Below, piece after piece: positions 46,844 through 58,720 of a stretch of DNA of 64,000 nucleotides. Source of the DNA: Blasia pusilla (taxonomy: Eukaryota > Marchantiophyta > Marchantiopsida > Blasiales). Position 1 is the stretch's first letter. Each line of letters opens with the position of its first letter. The stretch lies in assembly GCA_050084515.1 (NCBI GenBank), contig CM114271.1:16802001-16866000 (forward strand), read 5' to 3'. The position numbers and the translations under genes were made by a program. Below the pieces are notes generated by a model that did not search any database, was not told the origin of the DNA, and was given only the letters and a program-made list of their open reading frames with translations.

Positions 46844-47462
46844 TGTCATGCGCATACACATCGCTGTCACCGAACACACACATAAACACACACGATCCCA
46901 TGCTAACTCATGGCATCCAAACAACGAGATGAGGAGTCCTAAATATCTCCAATTAAATTAAGTAGATCTCACATCAATGTATCACACCAAACTCTCCATG
47001 GTGTGCACTCTCTCTCATGTCAAAGCAAACCCACTCTCCTAATGAGAGGCTTGGCTTACACACACAAGGCAAACAAGACCATAACACTGCCGCCTCATGC
47101 CAAGAGGTTCAACAAAGAGAGAATGAGCTCTCAAGCTCTCTCTCTTGGAGGTATATCCCCTTCCCTCTCCCGAGCTCTCTCGTCGGTAAGCTATGCTCGT
47201 AGGTCACCTTCTTGGATCTTGACATACTGTAGCGGGTCAAGAGCCACTTCCCAAAGTAGAAAGTCAACTATACTCCAAATGGAAACTTAACCGAAATAGT
47301 AAGTTTCTCTATATGGCTCCAAATGAACCGTAACGAAGGAAAAACTTGCTCTCTTAAGTTACTCGTGGTCCAACAGGTGATCCTCGACCTCCTGAGGCTG
47401 CCCTCCAGTATCTCCAAAGACGCTCTACAAGATCTCTCCGATCTATCCTAAAAGACATGACA
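46844..47462 (-). repeat. 3' LTR of copy B
   Basis: On the minus strand it starts TGTCATGTCTTTTAGGATAG and ends GTGTATGCGCATGACA. The clean end against unrelated AT-rich DNA at 46843 helps define the family LTR limits. Confidence 0.78.
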
Positions 47463-47777
47463 ACCGTCGTACCCATACACATAGCTACACAACATACATT
47501 GTTGTCACCGAACACACACATAAATACACACGATCCCATGCTAACTCATGGCATCCAAACAACGAGACGAGGAATACCAAAATATCTCCAATCGTTCCCC
47601 CCTAGATGATGGTTAGGTCCCTCTAACTCCAGATAGCCATATATCCCTACCTACCATGACATACATCTCTCGGACGCTAAGAGCAAAAAGTCCGGGTGCT
47701 CATGTGGCCCCATCGTTAGTCGCCTTCTTATCATCCTGGTCACAGACACAAGTTAGAATCTAGAACTACCTATTCTA

Positions 47778-47925
47778 TGTATATCTGGGACACATCCATT
47801 GTCCCTGAAGAACACTAGTGAGAGGTGGCGTCAGACATGCCATATGCCATCCTCTTGGACATCCATCACAAACTAGCATAGTGGCTGCACCACGGGCGAA
47901 ATCGCACAACATACATCGGAAGCGT
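47778..47925 (-). pseudogene. PHD finger, copy B (best-preserved zinc residues)
   Basis: Minus-strand frame: FRCMLCDFARGAATMLVCDGC, then PRGWHMACLTPPL and QWMCPRY before the stop. Seven of the eight zinc ligands of the C4HC3 pattern are kept; the last Cys is Tyr. The Trp two residues before the seventh ligand, typical of PHD fingers, is present. It follows the integrase C-terminal region in one frame. Confidence 0.78.
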
Positions 47926-47929
47926 GCAC

Positions 47930-49180
47930 AAACTACTACTAAGCTTGGATCAACTGTATCTTCAATGTTAGGAAGGTGATAGGGCGCATAGTTACGCACA
48001 TGATCCTCCCAAACCATACCATCGCGTCCCTCCAATATATAAGAGAACACCACATGGTAAAACCTCACGCACTCTCAAGATGGTGCGCCTTGCAGTCCCA
48101 TCCAACGTCGTGGGTGCCGTCTGTTGCAAGTTGACATAGTCTCCTTGATGAAATTTCCGGATAGAAGGTCGATAACCACCTCCTCGAATACTTGCATACC
48201 TCAACGTATCCTGATTTTGTGCAATCGCCAAGTTCTCAAACACCATGGGCATCACTCTCCGAAATAACTCATCCCTTTGAGAACATGCTCGCATCCATAC
48301 ATTAGGGTCATCAAGGTTCAACACAAACATCTCGACGAATGGCCGCAGGTAAATATGGCTCTCAGTCATAAAGTAGCAAGTACGGTGAGAAAGACGCTAA
48401 GGATACCTACTTGCTGAATGTGTATCCCATCGCCAACCACGATAATTTGAGGTCCGAATCTCCTAGGTGACCTCTCTGCAAGCCAAACTTGCGTAATCCT
48501 CTCTTCAACTTCTGCACAACCCTCTCCGCTAGTCCATCCGTCTTAGGATGATCTCGCAAAGTGGTGTAGTGTTCAATCAGCGCTTGATCACACAAGGCCT
48601 CAAATTAAACTCCCCGCGAAACTCCGTACCTTGGTCTGTCAACACCTCAAGTGGTAAGCTCTAATGACTCAACACTCAATCCAGGAAGGCATACGCTACT
48701 TCCTCACTCGCTTTGTCAAGAAATGCAACCAAGTCTATCCACTTCGAGAAATGCTCGACCATCACCAACACATAACAACTATGGCGCTCTGTCAAAGATA
48801 ACGGTCTTGCAAAATCCAAACTCCATCTATAACCTAAACCCATGATCAAAAGTGGATGCAATTGTGGAGTCGGAGCATGGAACAATGCTCAGACCCGATC
48901 ATAAACCATGCACCTAGTAACAAACTGCTGAATGTTAGTCTACATGCCTTGCCATCATAACTGTATCTAGAGCAAGCCATATGTCCGCTTCACTCCAAAA
49001 TGACCCAACTTCTTGTGGGCATGACGCACCAAATGTGCTCTCTGTGAAGGACGAGGCACTACACGTACTCTACCATCCTCCCAAACTCGCAACACATGTA
49101 TCCCCTCACACTAGAATTGTCTAGTTTGCTGTAGGATCCGATCCCTCTCTTTAGCACCCACTATGCTCGCGATGCTGCCA
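47930..49180 (-). pseudogene. Integrase, copy B (broken)
   Basis: Minus-strand pieces correspond to the copy A integrase: YRWSLDFARPLSLTERHSC with the first Asp, then CDQALIEHYTTLRDHPKTDG with LAERVVQKLKRGLRKFG (Glu region), and FHQGDYVNLQQTAPTTLD before the PHD finger. Stops and frame changes occur near 48400 and 48600. Confidence 0.72.
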
Positions 49181-49229
49181 GTATGCATGTACTCCAAGAC
49201 TACTCCATCGTCATGAATATCTCGACCAC

Positions 49230-49375
49230 TTGTTATCACCGTCATAATCATCGTCAACGGTCCGCCGTCGACGGTCAACCGTCACCGTCAATGGTCAACA
49301 ATCACCTTCACCGGTCAACCGTCACCATCAGCGGTCAACCATCACCGTCAAAGGTCCACCGTCCGTTGTCCACCC
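49230..49375 (+). repeat. Leader minisatellite of copy C
   Basis: About six to seven degenerate units of 18-24 bp built on GGTCAACCGTCACC / GTCAACGGTC. The same type of array lies in the leader of copies A (7920-8010) and G (18780-18870, inverted). Confidence 0.7.
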
Positions 49376-50409
49376 TTTGGTTGCCATTGCCGCCATTATG
49401 GAGTGGAGGGTCTTCCACGACGTTCGTTGATTCTCTGACTTGCGTCGCCACCACGTACTTTGTTTTGGCCGCCACCGTCATCAAAGTTTCGTCGTCATCC
49501 AGTGATGGCAGATGACCTCTAGTTATGGTGTTTGAGTTTTCATTTCATGCTGCTATGTTGTGATTGGTAGCCACTCGACGACGATCGAGTACCGTGCCGT
49601 GACGCCCGTAGCCGCAACGCACCGCCGATTGCCGCGCCGTGCCGCTCGTGGCCGCACCGCACCGTCTCGATTGCGGAGCCGCAACATCATTATGGAGTAG
49701 ATTATGGGTTTATTGTTGATTGAAGAGGGTATGCCGCCGAGTGCCGCATCCACCATCGAGGGCCATGCTGTTTGTAGCCGTTCCGTGCCGCCTGCAACGG
49801 CGCACCGTTCCGCAGGAACGGCACTGTCTATCGAGGAGTTTTGAGCAGCGTCAGTACGGGAGGAGTATGATTTGCTGATTGGAGGAGTTGTCTCCATGAC
49901 CGAGTTGGGGTTGAGATTTGCAGTTGCTGAGGAGCGACATCGACATGTGTTCAAGTTACCCATTCTGGTCCTTTACCCTGCACGTATGAGGGATTCTGGG
50001 ATTTGGGTAGTTTATTTGGGGATATTGGCTGTGTGGATGCTGAGAGCATCATTTATGTATGTGATTTAGGGGACATAGACATGTGTGGGATGTCCGGAGT
50101 TGAGGGTAGGTTGTCGATGAGATGATAACCCGGTCGATTTGCCGCACCATGCCGCCTATTGCCGCACGCTACATGTCTAGGGGAGGGAGAGTGTAGATCG
50201 AGTGCCGCATGTTTGGGATGAGTGATTGAGGGATTACTTGCAAGGCAAGAGTGATCGGGTGAGAAGGGCACAAGGGTCATCACGGCATCCGTTCGGGACT
50301 TTGAGAGGCAAGGTGGTGAACCCGAGAGTAGCTCTAGAGGTTTTACGTGGAGTGCGTGAGGTTCCCAAGGGTCTTCACTTCAGGGACCACCTTGACCTCC
50401 TTCTGTGTC

Positions 50410-51770
50410 ATCCTCAGACGAGGGGGAGGGTGTAGAGGAATTTGCGAGCACATCGCCACACATTGTGAGTGGTCCTACCAATTGGGCGTACGAGATGGAC
50501 GACCGAGGTAGAGGACCGCGTAGATTTTCAGGTGCAGTAGGTACGATTGAGTTGCACGATTTCATAGCAGAGTTTAGGAGGTAGTGCGACTCCCAGCGGG
50601 CCAGGAACTCTAGAGAGTTCAACCCGTTTACAGCATGGAACGGTATGTTCCAGCATTTAGAGGGGGCACCCATGGACGATGAACATGAGTTTTCCCACAT
50701 ATATGCCCAGGAGATTGAGGCATTGCGACTCTACTACGACCCACACTATGTGTCATGGACGGAGCCGTTCCCAGATGAGGAAGAGGAGTCAAGAGAGGCT
50801 ACTTCCTCTTCCACCAGTGATGTTTTAGGAGGGGTCTCTCGCACTGGAGCAGTTGCACCTTCTAGTCGGGTTCGTCCCAGGTTCAACCCCGTGGTTGAGT
50901 TCTTTGCTGAGTTGAGGGCGAGCTACCAAGGGGTACGGACGGAAAAGTTGCGTAGCATCCACAACTTCCAGAGGCGCCCGGGTGAGAGTTTACGTGAGGC
51001 TTACACTCACTTGCGCCGGTTGATCAACGTCACTCAGGGGGTGACAGAGGCTCAGGCTATCCAGTCATGGTACGTGATGCTGGACCAGACCCTACGGCCA
51101 TAGGTGCGGGAAGGGGTGCTTCTTATGAACACCTCCCCTACGTTGAGAAATGTTTTTAGGACCTCCGAGAACATTGAGCGCAACATGGCGGAGGAGAGCG
51201 TAGCCACCATGGGTTCTGGGCGGGAGCAGTCGCGATTGGCTGTACCATATGTGCAGCAATGTGGACTCCGAGATAGGTCGACAATGGCACCATGAGCTCA
51301 GGGAGGATACCGGAAGGCCGTGCCACAAAGACCTACGCCTTCTAATGCGGCTCAGTAGGAGCCATCTACTATTACTTGTTGGTCATGTGGTGGAGCCCAT
51401 CATCAACGCGATTGCACTCGTTAGGGTCATGGACGTGTGCCTCAGCATGGAGGAGGAGATGGTGCTGCACCAGGAGGTTATCAGTGTGACTATTTTCAGA
51501 GGTATGGTCAAACACGCGCCAGGTGTTTCAGTTTACATCCTGAGTTACGTCCGGACCGAGGGCCGGTGAGGGCACCAGAGCGAGTAGTCGGTCCGGATGG
51601 GCCTAGAGATCGTGTACCAGGTGGTCCCGTTGGGGGACGAGGAGCTGGAGTTGCCCGACAGGGTGGTGGAGCTGCTCGTGGAGGAGGTAGGGTACCACCA
51701 CCTAGACGCGTCGAGGGAGACGCCGGACGTGAGGCTGGTATGGCTGCTCAGATTCAGCAGCTATAGGAGC
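50410..51770 (+). pseudogene. gag: Gag polyprotein, copy C
   Basis: The longest open part (50645-51103) holds FNPVVEFFAELRASYQGVRT and ESLREAYTHLRRLINVTQG. Further on is a zinc knuckle, CWSCGGAHHQRDC, near 51380-51420, and a second Cys-containing region (QCDYFQRYGQTRARC). Stops: TAG in EFRR-stop near 50581, TAG at 51102 and TGA at 51294. A TAG at 51763-51765 corresponds to CAG in copy A. It would form the capsid. Confidence 0.75.
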
Positions 51771-52389
51771 AGATTGCCGCTATGGCATTGAGGTTACCCG
51801 ATGCCGGATCCGTGGCATCGACATCATATGGAGCAGCCAGAGATCTGGAGGATCCTGGTTGGATGTGCAGGGTTGCCCAGATGGAGGCCGTCGCTGTTGT
51901 GATGCATGGAGCAGCCGCAGAGTTGGATCCACATCTAGGGGAAGCCAGAAAATAGACTAGGCTTCCTCAGTATTTCACGTTGTCCGAAGCGATGAGGACC
52001 CCATCGATGGGTCCTCATCAAAGTTCCTGGAGAGGTGGTGATGTTGTTGGTGTGTAGGCACGGAGGGTGATGGGAGAAGCGAGTGCGACAACCCCTATTG
52101 TTGATGCTCAAGAGGGGCATGTGTCGAGCACGTTGTTGGGGGCGGCCACCGTTGTGTGCCGCACTCCTTTATTTTCTGCTTCCGATGTTATTGGGGGGTA
52201 TGCCCGCTGAGGCTTTTTGGCTGGCCGCTTCACTATGTGAACGCGGAGTTGGAGTTCTTGCATCACGTTCAGAGGTGATTGCAGAGGAGATGATGGACCT
52301 GCCCTTGGAGCGGATGCTCGGGCCGTCCACGTCAGATTCATGGCAGGCTGCGGCTGCTAGAATGGCGGAGATGCCCGCTAGACCCGCGA

Positions 52390-52705
52390 TAGAGCGTGCC
52401 ATGGCTTCTCCTGGTGTTGTGTTGCTGGATAACCGAGGAGAAGTCTTCCAGTTAGTGAGTCATGGAGGTAGAGCTTTTAGTCCGCAGCGTGTCTTGTTGG
52501 ATTCAGGAGCGCAACCCCTGATGTTGGGGAAAGCATCATTCAGAGGATTGGGCTTGACGAGAGCCAATGTGGAGCGTTTTCCATTCCGGATACAGACATC
52601 CTTGGGTGGAGCAAGTACCACACAGTATCTCACCCGACAAGAGGTCATGGTGAGGATTCGCCCGGAACATCCTACTGATGAGTTTGTGGTGCGCGCAAGG
52701 CAATA
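52390..52705 (+). pseudogene. Aspartic protease, copy C
   Basis: VLLDSGAQPLMLGKASFRGL with the D-S-G signature lies in an uninterrupted frame (52083-52706). It continues through TRANVERFPFRIQTSLGG, where copy A has a stop, and then meets a frameshift after VRARQ at 52706. Confidence 0.8.
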
Positions 52706-53139
52706 GTGACTGATGCAGAGTCCTACGACGTCTTGGTTGGTGGAGCAGTGTTATACCCGATGGGGTTTTCCTCGGATTACTGGGAGGAGTCAGCGTCCTA
52801 CAGACCAAGATGGCAGTCAGGTGATGGGCGCCTTAGCTCATTACCAGTTCGTGAACTTGCAATGATCGAGCAACGGCCAAGAGAGATGGCGACCTTAGCA
52901 ACATTTAGCAGTGCCATCACTTGGCCTAGTGATTTGATTGAGGGACATGTCCATGCAGAGGATACTCCCGTTCCTGACATTTCTATGGAGAGGAGTGTTA
53001 TGGTAGGTGCATCATTTCGTGGAGGAGAGGTGCCGATGTGGGGCTCGACTGAGGAGCTTCGACGATTGGCAGATGAGCACGTGCAGACCGCGTGGAGCGA
53101 GGCGTGACGGGTCTGAGGAATCCGAGGTAGTAGGGAGTG

Positions 53140-54187
53140 CTACGATGATACCATTGGATACCACACCCATTGTGTGGTGTATCCCGAAGGAGGGTATTCG
53201 AGTGTTAGATCTCTTTGGAGGGATTAGCACGGGGTTAGCTGCTGTTTTGCAGGCATGAGTGCGAGTACAGCAGTACCTGTATGTGGAGAGTGATGATGTT
53301 GCGAGGCGCGTCTCACTACGACATGTGGCGCAGTTATGCCAACGTTTTCCCGACTTATTGTCTGCGTCTGTAGTACAGGGGTATCACAGTTCCCTACCGA
53401 GGGATAGGGAACTCTATTTTGTTGTTGGGGGCGCAAGACTTAGAGCGGGTAGGGATCATTGATTTGGTCATTTCCAGTTGGCCATGTTAGGGCCAATCGA
53501 GTGCTGGATGAGGCAGCGGGTTAGTTGACACTCGGTCCAGGTTGTTTTGGGAGATGTTGAGGGTCTTACGGCAGTTGTAGGAGCACCGGTCTCATTCTCT
53601 AGCCTACATTCTTGGGAATGTGCCGATCTTAGGAGACTCCTAGTCACGGGTGGTGACGAGTGCTGATCAGGTGCATGCCTGGATTGGCCCAACACTATTC
53701 TTGGATGCGGCAAGTGTAGGTTCTAGAGCCCATCGCCCGCGTCTATGGTGGACCAACTTGGTGCCCCATACGGTGTTACGGAGGGCGTATGCGAGAGTGG
53801 AGCGCCCCTCCCATTTGTTAGTGGATTCCATTCTGGATCCTGGTCATCGATCACAGGCAGTGAGGCACGATGATAAAACCACCATTGACTGTGGTCAACA
53901 GGGTAGGCAGGCCGCGGGCAGCCTTGCCCACGTTTGTGAGTTTTCCCGCTTCCTATGCATACAAGGAGGCCGGTCCTGGCTTGGTTTGGGATGACCAGGT
54001 TCAGCGGTTGGTGGAGCCCAACGCCGACGAGAGAGAGCAAGCGATGGGATTTCCCACAAGAGTGACGGCAGTCCCGTCAGTGTTAGAGGCATCACGACGC
54101 CATGTCTTGGGTCAGGCGATGGACCTGAACTGCTTGACATGGATCCTCAACTTGGGCGTGGCTGATCAACGTCATATGAGATTGTGA
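53140..54187 (+). pseudogene. DNMT3-like DNA methyltransferase inside copy C
   Basis: Motif I is VLDLFGGISTGLAAVLQA near 53202. Motif IV is preserved apart from TAG at 53488-53490, which turns PCQ into PC-stop (copy A has CAG). Motif VI ENV has become GNV. Motif VIII, GSRAHRPRLWWTNLV near 53722, is intact and closely resembles the AAHRARYFW region of DNMT3. Motif IX, ADEREQAMGFPTRVTA, is near 54028. Motif X, GQAMDLNCLTWILNLG, is near 54110. Copies A and C are broken at different places, so the ancestral frame was complete. It sits between protease and RT, as in copy A. Confidence 0.85.
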
Positions 54188-54499
54188 CAGATCACAACGG
54201 TTGCGTTGGTGAGCCCAATGCCTACCGCGACGGTGGAGGCAATGGTTGGGGACGAGACCTGAAGAGATCTACGCACCAGGGCAGATCGGGAGAGACACCC
54301 TTGGACTTCTTGGGATGTTTTGTAGGTACGCCAGGAGATGATAGCCACAGCATCGAGCTTGGTTTTGGGCACTGCACGTGGAGGAGATCAGAGTTTGTAG
54401 TTGGCTGGAGGAGAGCGGCCGAGTGATGTTGTTCGAGACGAGGTTGCAACATAGCAACTACCGATACTCGTGTCGAAGAGTCCTACCGTAGTTATGATG

Positions 54500-55985
54500 G
54501 ATTCTTGGGAGCCAGATATGGGCCCTAAGTTGACAAGAGGAGAGCGGCGCCAAATACATTAGTTCCTCAAGAGTTATAGGAGCTGCTTTGCATTTCGCAT
54601 GGAGGATTTGGGTACGCTGAAGGGATCAAGGATCCGCATTGAGTTGTCGAGTGATACGCCGATCTTCCGACGACCCTACACGTACAGTGATATGGAGAAG
54701 GCTCTGATTCAGAGTAGGAGCGAGGACTAGTGGAGATGTTGCATGGGGAGTATGCATCTACCACTGTCATGCCCGCCAAGAAGGATGTGCGTGGCAACAA
54801 GACGGATAGGCGGATGTGTGGGGATTATCGACCTATCAATCGGCAGACGAAGTCCGATAGGTATGCCATGCCCACTCCTGAGGAGATCTTTGATGCGATT
54901 GGTCACGCAAAGGTCTTTAGTTCATTAGATTTGCGAGCTAGATACCATCAGCTGCCTATCAGATTGGAGGACAGGCAGAAGACGGCATTTTGGGGCATCG
55001 ATCCTCGCGGGAAGGATTGTTTGTACCTGTGGCGGTTCTTACCATTTGGGTTAAAGAACGTCCCGGTTGAGTTTCAGAGGGTCATGGATAGGATCTTGGC
55101 TGGTCTGGATTTTGCTAGGTGTTATATTGATGACATCGTAGTCTTTAGCGCCACGATTGAGGAGCATGAGTGACATCTAGAGGAGGTGTTTCGACGATTG
55201 CAATTACATGGGCTGAAGCTACATCCAGGCAAGTGCAAGTTCTTCTACGACCAGATTGAGAACTTGGGTCATACGATATACCCAGAGGGCCTGGATGTTC
55301 AGCAGACGAAGGTAGAGGCTATGTCACGCATTCCACGCCCTACAGATGTGAGCCGTGTTCGCGCATTCATGCGATTGGCGAACTTCTATCGGCGATACGT
55401 CAAGGGATTCAGTTCGATTGCAAAGCGGCTGACCTTGCTGACCAAGGTGGATCAGGAGTGGCACTAGGGGGATGAGCACGAGCCAGCATTTCAGTTGCTC
55501 AAGGACAGTTTGACGTCCGCGCCCATCTTGAGGAGATCGATGAGGGGGCGTCCTTTCCAGTTGCACACAGATTGGAGCATGTTGGGGCTTGGAGCGGTGC
55601 TCACCCAGCATGATGATGAGGGTACAGAGTTCGTGGTGGCTTACGCTAGCCACTCAAACAACGCTGCAGAGGCGAAGTACAGCTCGTATGAGGATGAGTG
55701 CTTGGCTACGGTGTGGGCTGTCGCGCATTTTAGGTGTTACTTATTTGGAAACCCCTTTACCATCATCACTGATCATCAACCACTCAAGTGGTTGATGGAG
55801 TCCGACAAGCTTACAGGGAAGCTTGCGAGATGGGCTCTGTTGTTGCAGGAGTATGATTTTCAGGTGGTACATAGACCTGGGACGCTCAACCAGGATGCAG
55901 ATGGGTTGAGTCATAACCCATGCCCGAGTCAGCGAGATACGACTGGAGCTCGATGGCATGGAGAGAGGGATGAGGAGTTGGTGCC
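54500..55985 (+). pseudogene. pol: Reverse transcriptase and RNase H, copy C
   Basis: A long open frame (54730-55170) has MCGDYRPINRQTKSDRYAMP, SSLDLRARYHQLP, FLPFGLKNVPVEFQR and the active site CYIDDIVVFSA. A TGA at 55171 follows HE. Then come the tether and, from 55495, RNase H with QLHTDWSMLGLGAVL (Asp), YSSYEDECLATVWAVAHF (Glu, Asp) and ITDHQPLKWLMESDKL. Copy C keeps CAG codons where copy A has TAG. Confidence 0.85.
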
Positions 55986-56014
55986 AAGATGACACGCGTC
56001 AGCCTATTTAGGCA

Positions 56015-56389
56015 TGTTGGTCCACACATTAGGATCTTGACAGATTACTCCAGGTAGATCCGACTCCCGACCATAAAACAAGAGCGTGAGAAAGACGCTA
56101 AGAATTCTTGGCTCCTGAATCTGTATCCCATTGCCAACCACGGTAACTCAATGTCCCAATCTCCTAAGTGACCTCTCTGCAAGCCATACTTGTGTAAACC
56201 TTTCTTCACCGTTTGCACAAGCCTCTCCGCTAGTCCGTTCGCCTTATGATGATCTTGTGAAGAGGTGCGACGGTCGAATAGTGCATGATCACACAAGGCC
56301 TCAAACTCCCCATAAAACTCAATACTCTAGTCTGTCAACACCTCAACTGGTATGCCATAATTACTCCGCAGTCGATCTAGGAAGACATA
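56015..56389 (-). pseudogene. Integrase fragment of copy F (minus)
   Basis: Minus-strand frame with MCDHALFDRRTSSQDHHKAN and LAERLVQTVKKGLHKYG, matching the Glu part of the integrase core in A and B. It is cut off from the rest of a minus-strand element by the plus-strand LTR at 56390-56954. It abuts the broken 3' end of copy C. Confidence 0.65.
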
Positions 56390-56954
56390 TCTCATGCCTA
56401 TTAGGATAGATTGACGAGATCTAGAAGAGTACCTTCAGAGATATTAGAGGATAGCCTCAAGAGGTTGAGGATGTCCTGCTGAGGGCACGGGAAATTTGAG
56501 AGAGCAGTTTTCCCCTTTTTTTTGGCTCATTTGGAGTCATATTGAGGAATTTACTATTTCGAGTAAGTTGCCATTTTTTACTTTCCACTTTTGGAAGTGA
56601 CCCTTGATCCGCTATAGGAGGTCAAGAGCCAAAGAGGTGACCTACGAGCATAGGTTACTGTAGAGAGAGATTTGGAGAGGGAAGGGGCTATACCTCTAAA
56701 AGAGAGCTTGAGAGCTAATTCTTTGTTGAACCTCTTGGCATGAGGCGACGGAGCTATGGTCCTCCTTGACTTGTATGTGTAACCCAAGCCTCTCATGAGG
56801 AGACTGGGTTTGGTTTAGGGTTGAGAGAGAGAGATATTTTTGTACTTCTCATCTCATTGTGTGGATTCCATGAGCTAGCATGGGATTGTATGTGTTTGTG
56901 TGTATGGTAGATGACAACGATGAATGTTGTGCAGCGATGTGTATGCGCACGACA
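56390..56954 (+). repeat. Lone LTR (E), plus strand
   Basis: It is homologous to the family LTR from TTAGGATAGATTG to a clean GCGCACGACA end at 56954, and about 75 bp shorter than the 3' LTR of copy A. It lies in the opposite orientation to the copy F sequence on both sides. This fits a solo LTR inserted into F with accompanying deletion, but I see no TSD. Confidence 0.65.
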
Positions 56955-56957
56955 TAA

Positions 56958-57970
56958 TCCATATCAAAAAATTAAGGTTCAAGCTGTCCAAAGCTTGACC
57001 AAAGACATGACGTCATGATGCCTATGATAGTTTCGGTATTTTTGTCACTCCTAAGGGAAATCCCATCACTCGCTCTCATTCATCGGCGTTCATAGTTTGA
57101 GACATAGCTCCACCAACGACTATGTATGGTCATCCCAAACCAAGCCAAGACCAACCTTCTTGTATGTATAGGAAGCAGGAAACTCACAAAAGTGGGAAAG
57201 GTTGACCGTGGCATGCTAATCCTGTTGACAACAATCAATGGAGGTCAATCATCATACCTCACTGCCTGTGATCGACGACCCACATCCATAATAGAATCCA
57301 CCAAGAAATGGGAGGGGCGATCCACTCTCGCATATGCCTTCTACTAAACCTCGTTTGGCACCAAGTTGGTCTACCATAGACCTAGGCAATGTGCTCATAA
57401 ACCTACACTCACCACATCCATAAACACTGTTGGGCCAATCCATGCACACAATTGATGAGCACTTATCACTACCCGTGACCTCGAATTGCCAAAAATCAGA
57501 ATGTTCTTCAGGATGTAAGCTAAAGAACAGGATTGTTGCTTGTGCAGATATTGCAAGATCCTCATCATCTCCCAAAACAACCTCGAACGAGTGTGAGCCA
57601 ACCTACTACCTCGTCCAACACTTGACAGGCCCTGATATGGCTAACCAAAAATGACCAAATCAATGGTCCCTACTCTTTCCAAGTCTTGTGTCCCCAATAA
57701 TGAAATGTCTGTCGGTAGAGAACTTTAATACCCCTATATGGCAGACGTAGATAAGAATTCCGGAAAACTTAGGCATAACTCTGCCACATATCCTAGTGAA
57801 ATGCACCTTAAAATCTCATCAATCTTAGGATACAAATATTTCTGCACGTGTACTCCTCCCTGCAAAATAACAACCAACCCAGTGCTGATCCCTCTAAAGA
57901 GATCCAACGCTTGAATACTCTCCTCAATGAGGCACCACACAATGGGTATGGTGTCCAAGGATGTCACTGT
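56958..57970 (-). pseudogene. DNMT3-like DNA methyltransferase inside copy F (diverged)
   Basis: Motif I reads ALDLFRGISTGLVVILQGG near 57920. The motif IV region is TIDLVIFG then a stop, with the catalytic Cys changed to Tyr (PYQG, near 57625). Then LFWEMMRILQYL and motif VI as LKNI, the VIII region DVVSVGL, the IX region with GFP near 57060, and a motif X-like GQALDS near 56990. The linker between protease and DNMT is also conserved (SLDTIPIVWCL). Confidence 0.7.
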
Positions 57971-58309
57971 AAAACTCCTAGCTATCTCGGGTTCCTTTGA
58001 GCCATCACGCTCTACGCCATCTGCACGTGCTCATGGACCAAGTGTCGAAACTCCCCACTCACGCCCCATACGGCATCTCTCCTCCACAGAATAATGCGAC
58101 TAACATGAAACTCCTCTCCGTGGAAGTGTCAAGCATGGGCGTGTCCTTTGCATGGACATACCCTTCAATCAAATCATCAAGCCAAGTGATGGCGCTACTA
58201 AATGTTGCTAACATCGTCATATCTCCTAGCCATCGCTCAATCATTCCACGTGTGAATCCAACAGATAATGAACCAAGTCGCACATCCCCTGGTTGCCATT
58301 CTGGTCTCT

Positions 58310-58720
58310 AGGAGGCTAACTCCTGCCAGTAATCCAAGGAAAATCCCATCGGGTACAAGATTGCTCCTCCATCGAAGACATCATAGGACTTGGCATCGGT
58401 CACTATTTCCTTGGCTTGCACCATAGACTCATCAGACGAATGGCATGGGCGAATCCTCACCACGACCTCATGGCAGGTAAGAAACTGCATCGTACTCGCT
58501 CCATCCAAGGATATCTATATCATGAATGGAAAACCCTCCACATCGGCCCTTGTCATGCTCAATCTTGTAAATGCTGAATCTAACAAGACACACTGCGGAC
58601 AAAACACTCTACCTCTTGGAATTACCAAATGGAATACCTCTTTTGGGTTATCTAGCGAAACAACTCCTTGGGAAACCATGGCATGCTCTATCACAAGTCT
58701 TGCAAGAATCTCCGCCATCC
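58310..58720 (-). pseudogene. Aspartic protease, copy F
   Basis: Minus-strand VFCPQCVLLDSAF keeps the first Asp and Ser of the catalytic motif, but a deletion removes the following GAQ. It continues with MTRADVEGFPFMI and, in another frame, ILYPMGFSLDYWQELAS. Confidence 0.6.

Larger units (their letters stand above)
46844..49225 (-). mobile_element. Ty3/gypsy copy B, 3' part (minus strand)
   Basis: From the 3' LTR (46844-47462, 619 bp, TGTCATGCGC...CATGACA as read on plus) it runs through the duplicated LTR tail (47463-47590), PHD finger, integrase and the RNase H-integrase linker. It breaks off near 49225, where it meets the leader of copy C head-to-head. Everything upstream (Gag to RT, including the DNMT) is missing. 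Confidence 0.8.
49226..56010 (+). mobile_element. Ty3/gypsy copy C with captured DNA methyltransferase
   Basis: It begins in the leader minisatellite (no 5' LTR) and runs Gag, zinc knuckle, protease, DNMT, RT and RNase H. It ends near 56010, before integrase. It is the best-preserved copy for Gag, protease, RT and RNase H. It is collinear with copy A over 49380-56000 (A: 8000-14460), and a comparison of the two gives the CAG/TAG decay pattern. Confidence 0.85.
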
